A stretch of DNA of 12,114 nt, from positions 1-12,114 of the forward strand of contig JBBSKF010000117.1 of assembly GCA_038256525.1 (NCBI GenBank). Direction: 5' to 3'. Positions within the stretch are counted from its first letter, which is position 1, and the number at the start of each line of letters is the position of its first letter. The stretch comes from SCTD01 sp038256525 (GTDB taxonomy: Bacteria; Actinomycetota; Actinomycetes; Mycobacteriales; SCTD01). The position numbers and the translations under genes were made by a program. The notes beneath the pieces are model-generated. The model made no database searches, was not told the origin of the DNA, and saw nothing but the letters and a program-made list of their open reading frames with translations. Below are positions 1 through 7,360 of this stretch, piece by piece.

Positions 1-19
1 CCGCCGCCTGCTCGCCGCC

Positions 20-32
20 CCGCCTGTGGCGG
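20..32 (-). terminator. Weak candidate hairpin after the FHA-FtsK gene
   Basis: Read on the minus strand, a CCGCC/GGCGG stem of 5 bp with a 3-nt loop lies about 10 nt beyond the stop codon of the FHA-FtsK gene. There is no U tract. Actinobacterial terminators often lack one, but a 5-bp GC stem is also easily found by chance in this base composition. The rest of the first 42 bases holds nothing else I can support. Confidence 0.2.
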
Positions 33-42
33 TCGTGACCCG

Positions 43-3000
43 TCAGTGCGCGACCTGCAGCGGCTCGATCCGCCCGCGCTGCACCAGCAGGCCCCGGCCG
101 GGTCGTACGTCACCCCCAGTGGTGCGGGACAGGCGCACGCCGAGAAGGTCTCCGTCGCCGGGGGACTGCGGCGACAGCAGGATGCCGGTCCGCGAACGGC
201 GCAGATCGAGGACGAAGCCGCGGTAGCCGGTGACCAGCTCGTCGGTCGTGCCAGCGACGAGCACGACGGTGCCGGCGTCGCGGGCGCGGCGCACGGCCTG
301 CTCCAGAACGGGCGCGAGGGCGGAGTCGATCAGCAGCTCGGCGTCGTCGACGAGCAGAGCCACCCGCCCGTCCCCGAGAAGGGCCTCCAACGCCGGCCCG
401 CTCTCGGTGCCGAGCAGGCAGCCGGAAAGCTCGCGCAGTGGCGAGGCCCGTGGGGCGACGCCGACGATCCGCATGCCGCCGGCCCGCAGACCGGCGGCGA
501 AGCTCAGCAACGTCGTGCTCCGACCGGAGCGCGGCGGGCCGGCGATGAGCAGGCCGGGTCCGACCTCGGACACGTCGACCGCGACCGGCTCGAGCTCGTC
601 GCCACCCACCCCGATCACCACCGAGAGCGGGCCGTCGGGCAGGGGGAGGTCGCAGCGGCGGACCGAGGTGGGCAGCAGCTCGACCCGCCGCGGCCGCAGT
701 CGCCGGGGCGGCGGAGACGCCGCGGCGGCGAGACGGGCCAGAGCCGCCGCCTGCCCTGGTCCGCTGGGGTCGGCATCGAGGAGGGCGACCTGGGCCACGA
801 CCGGCGCTCCGCACATGGACCAGCCGCGGCCCGCGGGCAGTGCGTGGGGAACCAGCCGGCTCGGCAGGCCGGCTCCGACGTAGTCACCCCGATCGGCCAG
901 GCGCAGCAGCAGCGTGTCCTCCACCATCGAACCGATCCGCCCGACGATGCCGCTGCGGTCGGCAGACACGATCACGTGCAGCCCGACCGACGGACCCTCT
1001 CGCAGCAGCCGGAACAGCAGCTCGACGAGCCGGCCCCCGTCGAGGTCCTGGTAGCCGGCAAGGAAGGCCTCCCACCGGTCGAGCAGCAGCAGAAGGTGTG
1101 GCAGCCGCGCTCCGGGGGGCGCCGCCGTCCGCTGCTCGGTCAGGTCGGCGTGTCCACCGCAGGAGAGCACGTCCTGCCGGCGCTCGACCTCGGCGGCCAG
1201 CCAGGTGAGGACGCGGGTGAGCCGCTCCGGCTGGTCGCGGGTGACCACTGCGCCCGTGTGTGGCAGCGCGGCGAGCGGTCCGAGCCCGCCGCCACCGGGG
1301 TCGAGCGCGTAGAGGTGGACGTCATTGGCCGAGGCGACCGCCGCGACCGCCCCGGCGAGGGTGCGCAGCGTGGTGGTCCGACCCGAGCGCGGTGATCCCA
1401 GCACCATCAGATGGGTGGACCGGTCCAGGTCGAACACGAGTGCGCGCTGGTCCTGCTCGGTCGGGACGTCGATCAGGCCGTACGCGAGGGGCGGCACCCG
1501 GCCGGGCACTCCCGCCAACGGGTCCGGGCCCGCAGGCAGTTCCCCCGCAAGCACGACGGGGGGCAGAGGCGCCAGCCACGGGGAGCGGGGCGGCGGCACG
1601 CCCAGCCGGGTGGCCGCACCGGAACACGCGGCGACCAGCAGCGACAGGTCGGTGACGGAGGAGCTCTCCGTCTTCTGCGCCCCGGGACGGCCCACGGGGT
1701 CGCCCTGCTCGGCTGCCGGCAACAGCTCGACCGTGGCCGGCTGCTCCGTGGCGACGCTTTCCGGACGCCGGCCGCCGACGCGGCCGGTCTGGAAAGCGGT
1801 GAGATCGGCGTGGCCGGTCCGCGCGTAGGCGCGTCCCGGCGTGGTGCGGCTGATGGTCGCGGCCAGCGGTGAGTCGAGCACGTCGCGTGACTCGGTTTCG
1901 CGGGTCACGGCGAGGCACAGCCGCAGGTTGGTGTTGGCCCGGATGTCGGCTGAGACGACGCCCTCGGGTCGCTGGGTCGCGAGCACCAGGTGCACGCCCA
2001 GGGACCGGCCGCGCATGGCGATGCCGACCAGACCGCCCACGAAGTCGGGCAGCTCCTCTGCCAGCGAGGCGAACTCGTCGACGACGAGCACCAGCCGGGG
2101 CAGCACCTGGCGCGGACCGCCGGCCGTGCGTACCAGCCGCCGGTGTTCCTCGATGTCCTTGGCGCCGCAGGCCAGCAGCAACGCTTCGCGACGGGACAGC
2201 TCGGCGCCGAGGCTCGCCAGCGCCCGCTCGACCAGCGTGCCGTCGAGGTCGGTGACCATGCCGACGGTGTGCGGCAGGTCCGCGCACGGACCGAACGCGG
2301 CGCCGCCCTTGTAGTCCACCAGCACGAAGGTCAGCTCGTCCGGGCGGTTGCACAGGGCCAGGGAGGCGATGAGGGTCTGCAGCAGCTCGCTCTTGCCCGA
2401 GCCGGTCGTGCCCGCGACGAGTGCGTGCGGGCCGTCGCGCGACAGGTCGACCTCGAACAGTCCGTCGGCGCCTCGACCCAGGATCGCCGTGGTCGAGCAA
2501 CCGGGCGCCGCCCAGCGCTCGAGCACCCGGGAGGCGTCCTCGCCGCTTCCGACGAGGGTCAACCCGACCGCGTCGGTCCACCGAAGGCTCGACGGCAGCC
2601 CCTCGCCGCGGTCGCGGCTGTCGTCCCGCAGCGGCGCGAGCGCCCGCGCGACAGCCTCCGCCCGGTCGCAGCTGAGCAGGTCGGCGGCCGCGCCGGTCAC
2701 GGTCGGCAGACCGGTGGCGCGGACCTCGACGGACGCCGGACCGGTCAGGACGGCGGTCGCGCGGCACTGCTCCGGCAGCAGCCGCGGATCAGCTTCCACG
2801 CACACGGCGAACACGCCGACCGAAGGCCCCGAGGTGAGCACGGCAGCCAGACCGGCCACGGCACGCAACCCGTGGGCGCCGTCGATCACGACCAGGACTC
2901 GGCGGTCGTCCGGCACGGCGCCCCGGGTGGTCCGCGCGAGCTCGGCCCGGGACTCGATCAGCGCAGCCAGCTCGGCGACCCGGGCTGCGGCCTGTGCCGG

Positions 3001-4338
3001 GCCGAAGCCGAGCAGCGCCCCGCAGCCCTGCCGGCTGTCCGGTCGGACGTGCGGCAGCCACGCGGCCCAGTCCCAGGCGCCTGCCACCGACAACTCGGTG
3101 AGCACCACCAGCTGCAGGTCGCGGGGGCTGTGCCAGACCGCCGCCTGGACCACCACCCAGCGGGCCAGGGCCCGGCCGCGCTCCCGGTCGCCACCGATTC
3201 CGAGGACACCGGCCGTGGTCAGCGCGACGACCACCGGCACGTCCCTGGCCGTCGTGCTGCCCTCGCCCAGGTCACCCTCGGCCTCGACGCGCGCCGGCTG
3301 GGCGGCGAGCCCGACCCGTACGTCCAGGGTGTCGTCGTCCTGGCGCCGTCGCTCCCACAGTCGCAGCCCCGGACCGAGCGCCGTGAGCAGCGTCTCCGCC
3401 GCATCGGGCCAGGCCGCGCGGCGGGTCCGCTCGTCAGCCCGGACCGCGGCGTGAAGTCGCGACTCGGCAACGTGCCGCTGCGTCCGCCAGGCCGCCAACT
3501 GCCTTCGGGTCAGGCGCTTTCCGCTTCGCCGGTCGGTGACGACGTTGCCGAGCACCAGGACGGGCGACAGCAGGGTGAACAGCAGGAAGGTGGTGCTGCC
3601 GGTGACCCGCCAGAGCACCACGCCGAACACGACGGGGGCGAGCACGGCCAGCACGGGGATGGGTGTACGGTCACGCCCTTCCGGGCGGGCGGGCACCACC
3701 ACCTGGACGAGTTCGCGCGGGGGGCGCAGCCGTGGCGGACGGTGGAAGGCCAGGCGGCCGTCACCGGTCGGATCCACAGGCACGGCCGGCTCGGCGGCTC
3801 CGATCAGGGTCAGGCTCGAGCTCCCGATCCGCAGCACGGCTCCTACCAGCAGGGTGGCGCCCACGGCGCCGACGGGGGAGCCGTCGAGCCAGGTGCCGTT
3901 GGCCGATCCGAGGTCGACCACGGTCACAGCGCCGTCCCGGACCTCGAGCCGGCAGTGCTCCCGGCTGACCTGCTCGTCGTCGAGTCGGACGCCGGCGTCC
4001 GGCCCGCGTCCGACGCCGACCGATCCGGTCGTCAGAGCGTGCACCGCCCCCGCGTCCGGCCCGCCGACGACGCGCAGCGTGGGCCCGTCGGGCAAGGGCG
4101 GCTCCGGCGGGGCGTCGACCAGCAGGAGCGCACCCTGGACGAGCGGCGGGGCCCCGAGCAGCGTCTCCGGCCGCACCGGCACGCCGCCCGCGGACAGCTG
4201 ACCGCTCTGGCCTGGCGGCAGCACCCGCGCCAGCAGGCCGGCCGCGACGTCCTTGAGGCAGGCGCCGTCCCGGGCTCGGACGACGACGTCCGCGCGAGCA
4301 CCGGTGGCCGGCACGCAGAGCCCGAGGCCGAGTTCCAC
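43..4338 (-). CDS. FHA domain-containing FtsK/SpoIIIE-type membrane ATPase (EccC/EssC-like)
   Basis: Likely a hexameric, membrane-anchored motor of type VII secretion EccC/EssC type, 1431 aa. Seen in the sequence: an FHA domain at about residues 105-180 (GR at 110-111, S125-x-x-H128, N147-G148-T149), which in known FHA folds binds phosphothreonine. Two hydrophobic helices lie at about 226-243 and 250-267. Three ATPase modules follow. Module 1 is canonical, with Walker A GTTGSGKS at 643-650 and Walker B ending D754-E755. Module 2 (GSPRSGRT, 981-988; D1087 followed by Arg) and module 3 (GPPRSGRS, 1267-1274; D1331) have Arg in place of the Walker lysine. The GTG start at 4338 is chosen because GGGAGG lies 4 nt upstream and the FHA-bearing N-terminus begins here; further in-frame sequence upstream is antisense to the CYTH-CHAD gene. 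No WXG100/Esx gene is visible, so substrate and secretion role are inferred. DNA translocation is the alternative. It is divergent from the CYTH-CHAD gene. Confidence 0.93.
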   Translation of the reverse strand: MELGLGLCVPATGARADVVVRARDGACLKDVAAGLLARVLPPGQSGQLSAGGVPVRPETLLGAPPLVQGALLLVDAPPEPPLPDGPTLRVVGGPDAGAVHALTTGSVGVGRGPDAGVRLDDEQVSREHCRLEVRDGAVTVVDLGSANGTWLDGSPVGAVGATLLVGAVLRIGSSSLTLIGAAEPAVPVDPTGDGRLAFHRPPRLRPPRELVQVVVPARPEGRDRTPIPVLAVLAPVVFGVVLWRVTGSTTFLLFTLLSPVLVLGNVVTDRRSGKRLTRRQLAAWRTQRHVAESRLHAAVRADERTRRAAWPDAAETLLTALGPGLRLWERRRQDDDTLDVRVGLAAQPARVEAEGDLGEGSTTARDVPVVVALTTAGVLGIGGDRERGRALARWVVVQAAVWHSPRDLQLVVLTELSVAGAWDWAAWLPHVRPDSRQGCGALLGFGPAQAAARVAELAALIESRAELARTTRGAVPDDRRVLVVIDGAHGLRAVAGLAAVLTSGPSVGVFAVCVEADPRLLPEQCRATAVLTGPASVEVRATGLPTVTGAAADLLSCDRAEAVARALAPLRDDSRDRGEGLPSSLRWTDAVGLTLVGSGEDASRVLERWAAPGCSTTAILGRGADGLFEVDLSRDGPHALVAGTTGSGKSELLQTLIASLALCNRPDELTFVLVDYKGGAAFGPCADLPHTVGMVTDLDGTLVERALASLGAELSRREALLLACGAKDIEEHRRLVRTAGGPRQVLPRLVLVVDEFASLAEELPDFVGGLVGIAMRGRSLGVHLVLATQRPEGVVSADIRANTNLRLCLAVTRETESRDVLDSPLAATISRTTPGRAYARTGHADLTAFQTGRVGGRRPESVATEQPATVELLPAAEQGDPVGRPGAQKTESSSVTDLSLLVAACSGAATRLGVPPPRSPWLAPLPPVVLAGELPAGPDPLAGVPGRVPPLAYGLIDVPTEQDQRALVFDLDRSTHLMVLGSPRSGRTTTLRTLAGAVAAVASANDVHLYALDPGGGGLGPLAALPHTGAVVTRDQPERLTRVLTWLAAEVERRQDVLSCGGHADLTEQRTAAPPGARLPHLLLLLDRWEAFLAGYQDLDGGRLVELLFRLLREGPSVGLHVIVSADRSGIVGRIGSMVEDTLLLRLADRGDYVGAGLPSRLVPHALPAGRGWSMCGAPVVAQVALLDADPSGPGQAAALARLAAAASPPPRRLRPRRVELLPTSVRRCDLPLPDGPLSVVIGVGGDELEPVAVDVSEVGPGLLIAGPPRSGRSTTLLSFAAGLRAGGMRIVGVAPRASPLRELSGCLLGTESGPALEALLGDGRVALLVDDAELLIDSALAPVLEQAVRRARDAGTVVLVAGTTDELVTGYRGFVLDLRRSRTGILLSPQSPGDGDLLGVRLSRTTGGDVRPGRGLLVQRGRIEPLQVAH

Positions 4339-4342
4339 GTGA

Positions 4343-4348
4343 CCTCCC
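4343..4348 (-). promoter_or_regulatory. Ribosome binding site deciding the FHA-FtsK start
   Basis: On the minus strand GGGAGG is followed by 4 nt and then the GTG at 4338. The reading frame stays open for another 634 codons upstream, so this Shine-Dalgarno match is the main sequence evidence for where the protein really begins. Confidence 0.7.
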
Positions 4349-4406
4349 GTTCGCCGTGACGATCCTGACCAGCGGTCTATCAGCCGGTCGGGACATCGCA
4401 CGGAAG

Positions 4407-4415
4407 TTGTCCACA
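4407..4415 (+). promoter_or_regulatory. DnaA box (TTGTCCACA) in the divergent intergenic region
   Basis: TTGTCCACA is an exact match to the preferred DnaA-binding 9-mer of Streptomyces and related high-GC actinobacteria. It lies in the 108-bp gap between the FHA-FtsK and CYTH-CHAD genes, and covers where a -35 element of the CYTH-CHAD promoter would fall. I see no second box nearby, so this is not a replication origin. A role in DnaA-dependent control is inference; a chance match remains possible. Confidence 0.45.
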
Positions 4416-4434
4416 GGCGTTTGCGGAGGCGTCG

Positions 4435-4440
4435 TACGAT
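4435..4440 (+). promoter_or_regulatory. -10 element for a probable leaderless CYTH-CHAD transcript
   Basis: TACGAT fits the actinobacterial -10 consensus TANNNT. Exactly 6 nt separate it from the A of the ATG at 4447, so transcription is predicted to start on the start codon itself. Consistent with this, the only purine-rich GGAGG upstream (4425-4429) lies 17 nt from the ATG, too far to act as a ribosome binding site. No convincing -35 hexamer is present at 16-19 bp spacing. Confidence 0.55.
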
Positions 4441-4446
4441 GCGCAG

Positions 4447-5961
4447 ATGTCGACCCGGTCGGCGCTCGAGGTGGAGCGCAAGTACGAGTTCGTCTCGGGC
4501 AGCGCGCTCCCCGATCTGGTCGGTGTCGCGGGCATCACCGAGACCCGCCCGCTCGACGTCGAAGACCTCGACGCCACCTACTACGACACCGCCGACCTGC
4601 GGCTGACCCTCGCCGGCATCACCTTGCGGCGGCGCACCGGTGGGCGGGACGCCGGCTGGCACCTCAAGCTCCCGGTCGGTGGCGACACCCGCGAGGAGAT
4701 CAGCCGTCCGGCACACGGCAACGGCACGACGGCGCCGGCGGAACTGCGCGCCCTCGTGCGAGCGCGGACGCGGGAGGCGAAGCTGAAGCCGGTCGTCCGG
4801 CTGCGCACCCGTCGCGAGGTGCGCCAGCTGCTGGACGGGGCCGGTCGGGTGCTCGCGGAGTTCGCCGATGACCGGGTCACCGCTGCGGTGCTCGCAGAGG
4901 CCGCCAGCGCCGAGGTGTGGCGCGAGCTGGAAGTCGAACTCGTCGACGGCGACGAGGCGCTGCTCGACGCCGTCGGGCTGCTGCTGCAGGCGACCGGCGC
5001 CGTGCCGACCAGTTGGTCGTCGAAGCTGGCCCACGCGCTCGGGGTCCGCCTGCCACCCGCCCCACCACCGCCGACTCGCGCCCACACAGCGGGCGATGCC
5101 GTGCTGCGGCACCTGCGTGAGCAGGTCACCGAGCTCGTCGCGCGCGACCCGGGCGTGCGCCGTGACGCGCCGGACGCGGTGCACAAGATGCGGGTCGCGA
5201 CCCGCCGCCTGCGCAGCGCGCTCAAGACCTTCCGTCCGGTGCTCGACCGGGTCGCGACCGATCCGGTGCGCGCCGAGCTGACCCACCTCGCGGCGGTGCT
5301 CGGCGGCGCCCGTGACGCCGAGGTGCTGCGCGACCGGCTGCGCGCCGCGGTCGGCGCCCTGCCGGTCGAGCTGGTGCTCGGGCCGGTGCTGGCGCGCATC
5401 GACACCGAGCTGATCGCCCGGCACCGTGAGGCCCACACCCGGGTCGTGGCCGAGCTGGACGGGCCGCGCTACCTGGCGCTGCTCGACGCGCTCGACCAGC
5501 TGCTCGACGACCCGCCCTGGCGAGCACGTGCCCAGCGCCCGGCCCGAAAAGAGCTGCGCCACATGGTGCGCCGGACGTGGGAGAACCTCGAGGCCGCTGC
5601 CGCCGCTGCCGAGGCGGCGCCGACCGCCGAGCAGCGGGCGCATCTGCTGCACGAGGCCCGCAAGACCGCCAAGCAGGTGCGCTACGCCGCGGAGGCCTCC
5701 GTCGAGGTGCTCGGGCAGGACGCCCGGGCCTTCGCGAAGCGGGTCGAGGCGGTGCAGGAGGCGCTGGGCGAGCACCAGGACAGCGTTGTCGCGCGGGCGA
5801 GGCTGCGCGAGCTCGGCGTGGTCGCGCACCTGGCCGGTGAGAACGCCTTCACCTTCGGTCTGCTGTACGGCCTCGAGGCGGGGCGCGCGGACCGTACGGA
5901 GGAGGCGTTCGACGAGCTGTGGCCGGCGCTCGCGGGCAAGCACAGCCGCTGGCTGCGCTAG
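4447..5961 (+). CDS. CYTH and CHAD domain-containing protein
   Basis: Two-domain protein of 504 aa, of the usual size for this architecture. The N-terminal CYTH domain (about 5-200) opens with the diagnostic ExExK strand, E8-V-E10-R-K12. It continues with basic and acidic strands (LRRRT at 60-64, WHLKLP at 71-76, ELEVELVDGDE at 160-170) expected of a triphosphate tunnel metalloenzyme that binds phosphate chains and divalent metal. The C-terminal CHAD domain (about 215-500) is a helical bundle rich in His/Arg: H246-KMRVATRRLRS, H402-EARKTAKQVRYAAE and LGEHQDS at 440-446. CHAD domains are known polyphosphate binders, so a cytoplasmic, granule-associated polyphosphate or triphosphate role is likely; the precise reaction is unknown. 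A Pro-rich linker lies near 203-210. The ATG sits 6 nt after a -10 element, suggesting a leaderless mRNA. The gene is divergent from the FHA-FtsK gene and 160 bp ahead of glpQ. Confidence 0.95.
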   Translation: MSTRSALEVERKYEFVSGSALPDLVGVAGITETRPLDVEDLDATYYDTADLRLTLAGITLRRRTGGRDAGWHLKLPVGGDTREEISRPAHGNGTTAPAELRALVRARTREAKLKPVVRLRTRREVRQLLDGAGRVLAEFADDRVTAAVLAEAASAEVWRELEVELVDGDEALLDAVGLLLQATGAVPTSWSSKLAHALGVRLPPAPPPPTRAHTAGDAVLRHLREQVTELVARDPGVRRDAPDAVHKMRVATRRLRSALKTFRPVLDRVATDPVRAELTHLAAVLGGARDAEVLRDRLRAAVGALPVELVLGPVLARIDTELIARHREAHTRVVAELDGPRYLALLDALDQLLDDPPWRARAQRPARKELRHMVRRTWENLEAAAAAAEAAPTAEQRAHLLHEARKTAKQVRYAAEASVEVLGQDARAFAKRVEAVQEALGEHQDSVVARARLRELGVVAHLAGENAFTFGLLYGLEAGRADRTEEAFDELWPALAGKHSRWLR

Positions 5962-5993
5962 CGAACTCCGGATCAGCCGAGTTCTTGCCGTAG

Positions 5994-6017
5994 CGCTGCC
6001 TGCTGTTCGCCGCAGCG
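5994..6017 (+). terminator. Candidate stem-loop after the CYTH-CHAD gene
   Basis: CGCTGC (5994-5999) can pair with GCAGCG (6012-6017) over a 12-nt loop, about 30 nt past the stop codon, and is followed by a T-richer stretch (tcgtctgttcttc). The stem is short. It may end CYTH-CHAD transcription before glpQ. The remainder of the 5962-6121 gap shows only the glpQ ribosome binding site; I see no clear promoter. Confidence 0.25.
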
Positions 6018-6121
6018 TCGTCTGTTCTTCACCCAGTGGCAGTTGTGTGTGCGCCGGTGGTGGCGACGCCCCGGCCGAGCGGCCGCGGGTCTGATGCGCC
6101 CGCCGCCCGAAGGAGCCCTTC

Positions 6122-7282
6122 GTGCTCGTGCGCCGAACCGTCCGACTGCCCCTCGCAGCCGCCGCGCTGACGAGTCTGGCCCTGGTCGCCGGGCTGGTCT
6201 CCAGCCCGTCGGCAGGCGCCGCGCCCGACCGTGGTGGCAAGGACCGCGCCGCGCCGACCCGGGTCGATGCCTACCCGATCGTGGTCGGCCACCGCGGCGC
6301 GAGCGGCTACCGACCCGAACACACGCTGGAGGCCTACCGGCTCGCCATCGCACTCGGTGCCGACTACATCGAGCCCGATGTCGTCAGCACCAGGGATGGG
6401 GTGCTCGTGGCCCGCCACGAGAACGAGATCTCCGGAACCACAGATGTTTCCACGCGTCCGGAGTTCGCAGGTCGGCAGACTACCAAGACCATCGACGGCA
6501 CCGCGTTGACCGGCTGGTTCACCGAGGACTTCACCGTGGCCGAGCTGAAGACACTGCGCGCCAAGGAGCGGATCCCGGAGCTGCGTCAGGAGAACACGCT
6601 GTACGACGGGCGCTTCCCCGTGCCGACCCTGCAGGAGGTGGTGGAGCTCGCCAGGACCGAGGGCAAGCGGGTGGGTCGCACGATCGGCCTCTACATCGAG
6701 ACCAAGCACCCGACCTACTTCGACTCGATCGGGCTCTCGCTCGAGGAGCCGCTGCTCGCCACGCTGAAGCAGGCCGGCCTGGACCGGCCGACGGCACCGG
6801 TGTTCCTGCAGTCCTTCGAGGTCGGCAACCTGCGCGAGCTCGACACCCGAACGAAGCTGCCGCTCGTCCAGCTCCTCGGCGGAGGCTCTGGTGGGCCCGC
6901 GGACCGACCTGGCGCTACCTACGACGCGATGAGCACCGCGGAGGGGTTGCGCGAGATCGCCTCCTATGCCGACGGAGTCGGGCCGGACAAGGGTCGCGTC
7001 ATTCCTCGCACCCCCGCCGGCGCGCTCGGCGCGCCGACCAGTTTGGTCGCCGACGCGCACGCCGTCGGCCTGCTCGTGCACCCCTACACGTTCCGCAACG
7101 AGAACGTCTTCCTTCCGCCGGCCCTGCGGGTCGGGACCGCGCCGGACGCCTACGGCGACGCCTTCGCTGAGTACGAGGCGTTCTTCCGGGCCGGGATCGA
7201 CGGCCTGTTCAGCGACAACCCGGACACCGCCGTCGCCGCCCGGGACGCCTTCAACGCCGGCGCGCTGGAGCCGGCCGCCTGA
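6122..7282 (+). CDS. glpQ: Secreted glycerophosphodiester phosphodiesterase, GlpQ type
   Basis: Hydrolyses glycerophosphodiesters, such as glycerophosphocholine or teichoic-acid-type glycerol phosphates, to sn-glycerol 3-phosphate and an alcohol, outside the membrane. The protein has 386 aa, slightly longer than E. coli GlpQ. Seen: a basic N-terminus (RR at 4-5), a hydrophobic stretch about 9-27 and a likely cleavage near SAGA/A at 31-34, so it is exported (Sec, or possibly Tat, although the twin-arginine motif is imperfect). The catalytic signature is H57-R58-G with E66 (PEHT), E84-P-D86 and H99; E193-T-K195 lies later. The C-terminal ADGVGPD, VHPYTFRNEN and DGLFSDNPD motifs are typical of the GlpQ branch rather than short UgpQ enzymes. 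The GTG start at 6122 has AAGGAG 6 nt upstream and opens directly into the signal peptide. Probably scavenges phosphate and glycerol; no Pho box was recognised. Confidence 0.94.
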   Translation: MLVRRTVRLPLAAAALTSLALVAGLVSSPSAGAAPDRGGKDRAAPTRVDAYPIVVGHRGASGYRPEHTLEAYRLAIALGADYIEPDVVSTRDGVLVARHENEISGTTDVSTRPEFAGRQTTKTIDGTALTGWFTEDFTVAELKTLRAKERIPELRQENTLYDGRFPVPTLQEVVELARTEGKRVGRTIGLYIETKHPTYFDSIGLSLEEPLLATLKQAGLDRPTAPVFLQSFEVGNLRELDTRTKLPLVQLLGGGSGGPADRPGATYDAMSTAEGLREIASYADGVGPDKGRVIPRTPAGALGAPTSLVADAHAVGLLVHPYTFRNENVFLPPALRVGTAPDAYGDAFAEYEAFFRAGIDGLFSDNPDTAVAARDAFNAGALEPAA

Positions 7283-7288
7283 TCCCGG

Positions 7289-7301
7289 TCCCGGAGCGGG
7301 A
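7289..7301 (+). terminator. Short hairpin after glpQ
   Basis: TCCCG/CGGGA forms a perfect 5-bp stem around a GAG triloop, 6 nt after the glpQ stop codon. There is no T tract. It could be a minimal actinobacterial I-shaped terminator separating glpQ from the next gene, which appears to have its own AT-rich promoter, but so short a stem is weak evidence. Confidence 0.25.
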
Positions 7302-7322
7302 ATGCCTGCCGTGTGTCTCGGC

Positions 7323-7349
7323 TTGTGCAACGATGTAATCCTGTAATTA
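7323..7349 (+). promoter_or_regulatory. AT-rich promoter/operator region with tandem TGTAAT repeat
   Basis: A sharply AT-rich patch in an otherwise very GC-rich window. It holds TTGTGC (7323-7328, possible -35), TGTAAT at 7334-7339 and again at 7342-7347 (8-bp period), and TAATTA at 7344-7349, a possible -10 preceded by TG, with a short 15-bp spacer. The tandem hexamers look like a protein-binding site. The exact promoter elements are uncertain. Confidence 0.4.
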
Positions 7350-7351
7350 AT

Positions 7352-7356
7352 GGAGG
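7352..7356 (+). promoter_or_regulatory. Ribosome binding site deciding the start at 7361
   Basis: GGAGG lies 4 nt before the ATG at 7361. An in-frame ATG-less extension back to 7313 would run through the AT-rich promoter patch and has no ribosome binding site of its own, so the ATG at 7361 is preferred. Confidence 0.8.
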
Positions 7357-7360
7357 AATC

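Noticed and set aside
46..1395. 449-residue open frame on the plus strand
   Set aside because: Mirror frame of the FHA-FtsK gene created by high G+C; composition is Gly/Arg/Gln-rich with no motif, and the minus-strand frame has full ATPase signatures.
1990..4359. 789-residue open frame on the plus strand
   Set aside because: Also antisense to the FHA-FtsK gene; repetitive Gly/Arg/His/Gln composition and no recognisable domain.
4407..4415. Replication origin
   Set aside because: Only one DnaA box, with no cluster, no AT-rich unwinding region and no dnaA/dnaN neighbours.
4339..6240. 634-codon in-frame N-terminal extension of the FHA-FtsK protein
   Set aside because: It is antisense to the CYTH-CHAD gene, has low-complexity Arg/Gly/His-rich composition, and a GTG with a good ribosome binding site stands at 4338.
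7313..7360. Upstream GTG/TTG-type start adding 16 residues to the RHH-like protein
   Set aside because: The extension runs through the AT-rich promoter patch and lacks a ribosome binding site; ATG at 7361 has GGAGG at 4 nt.
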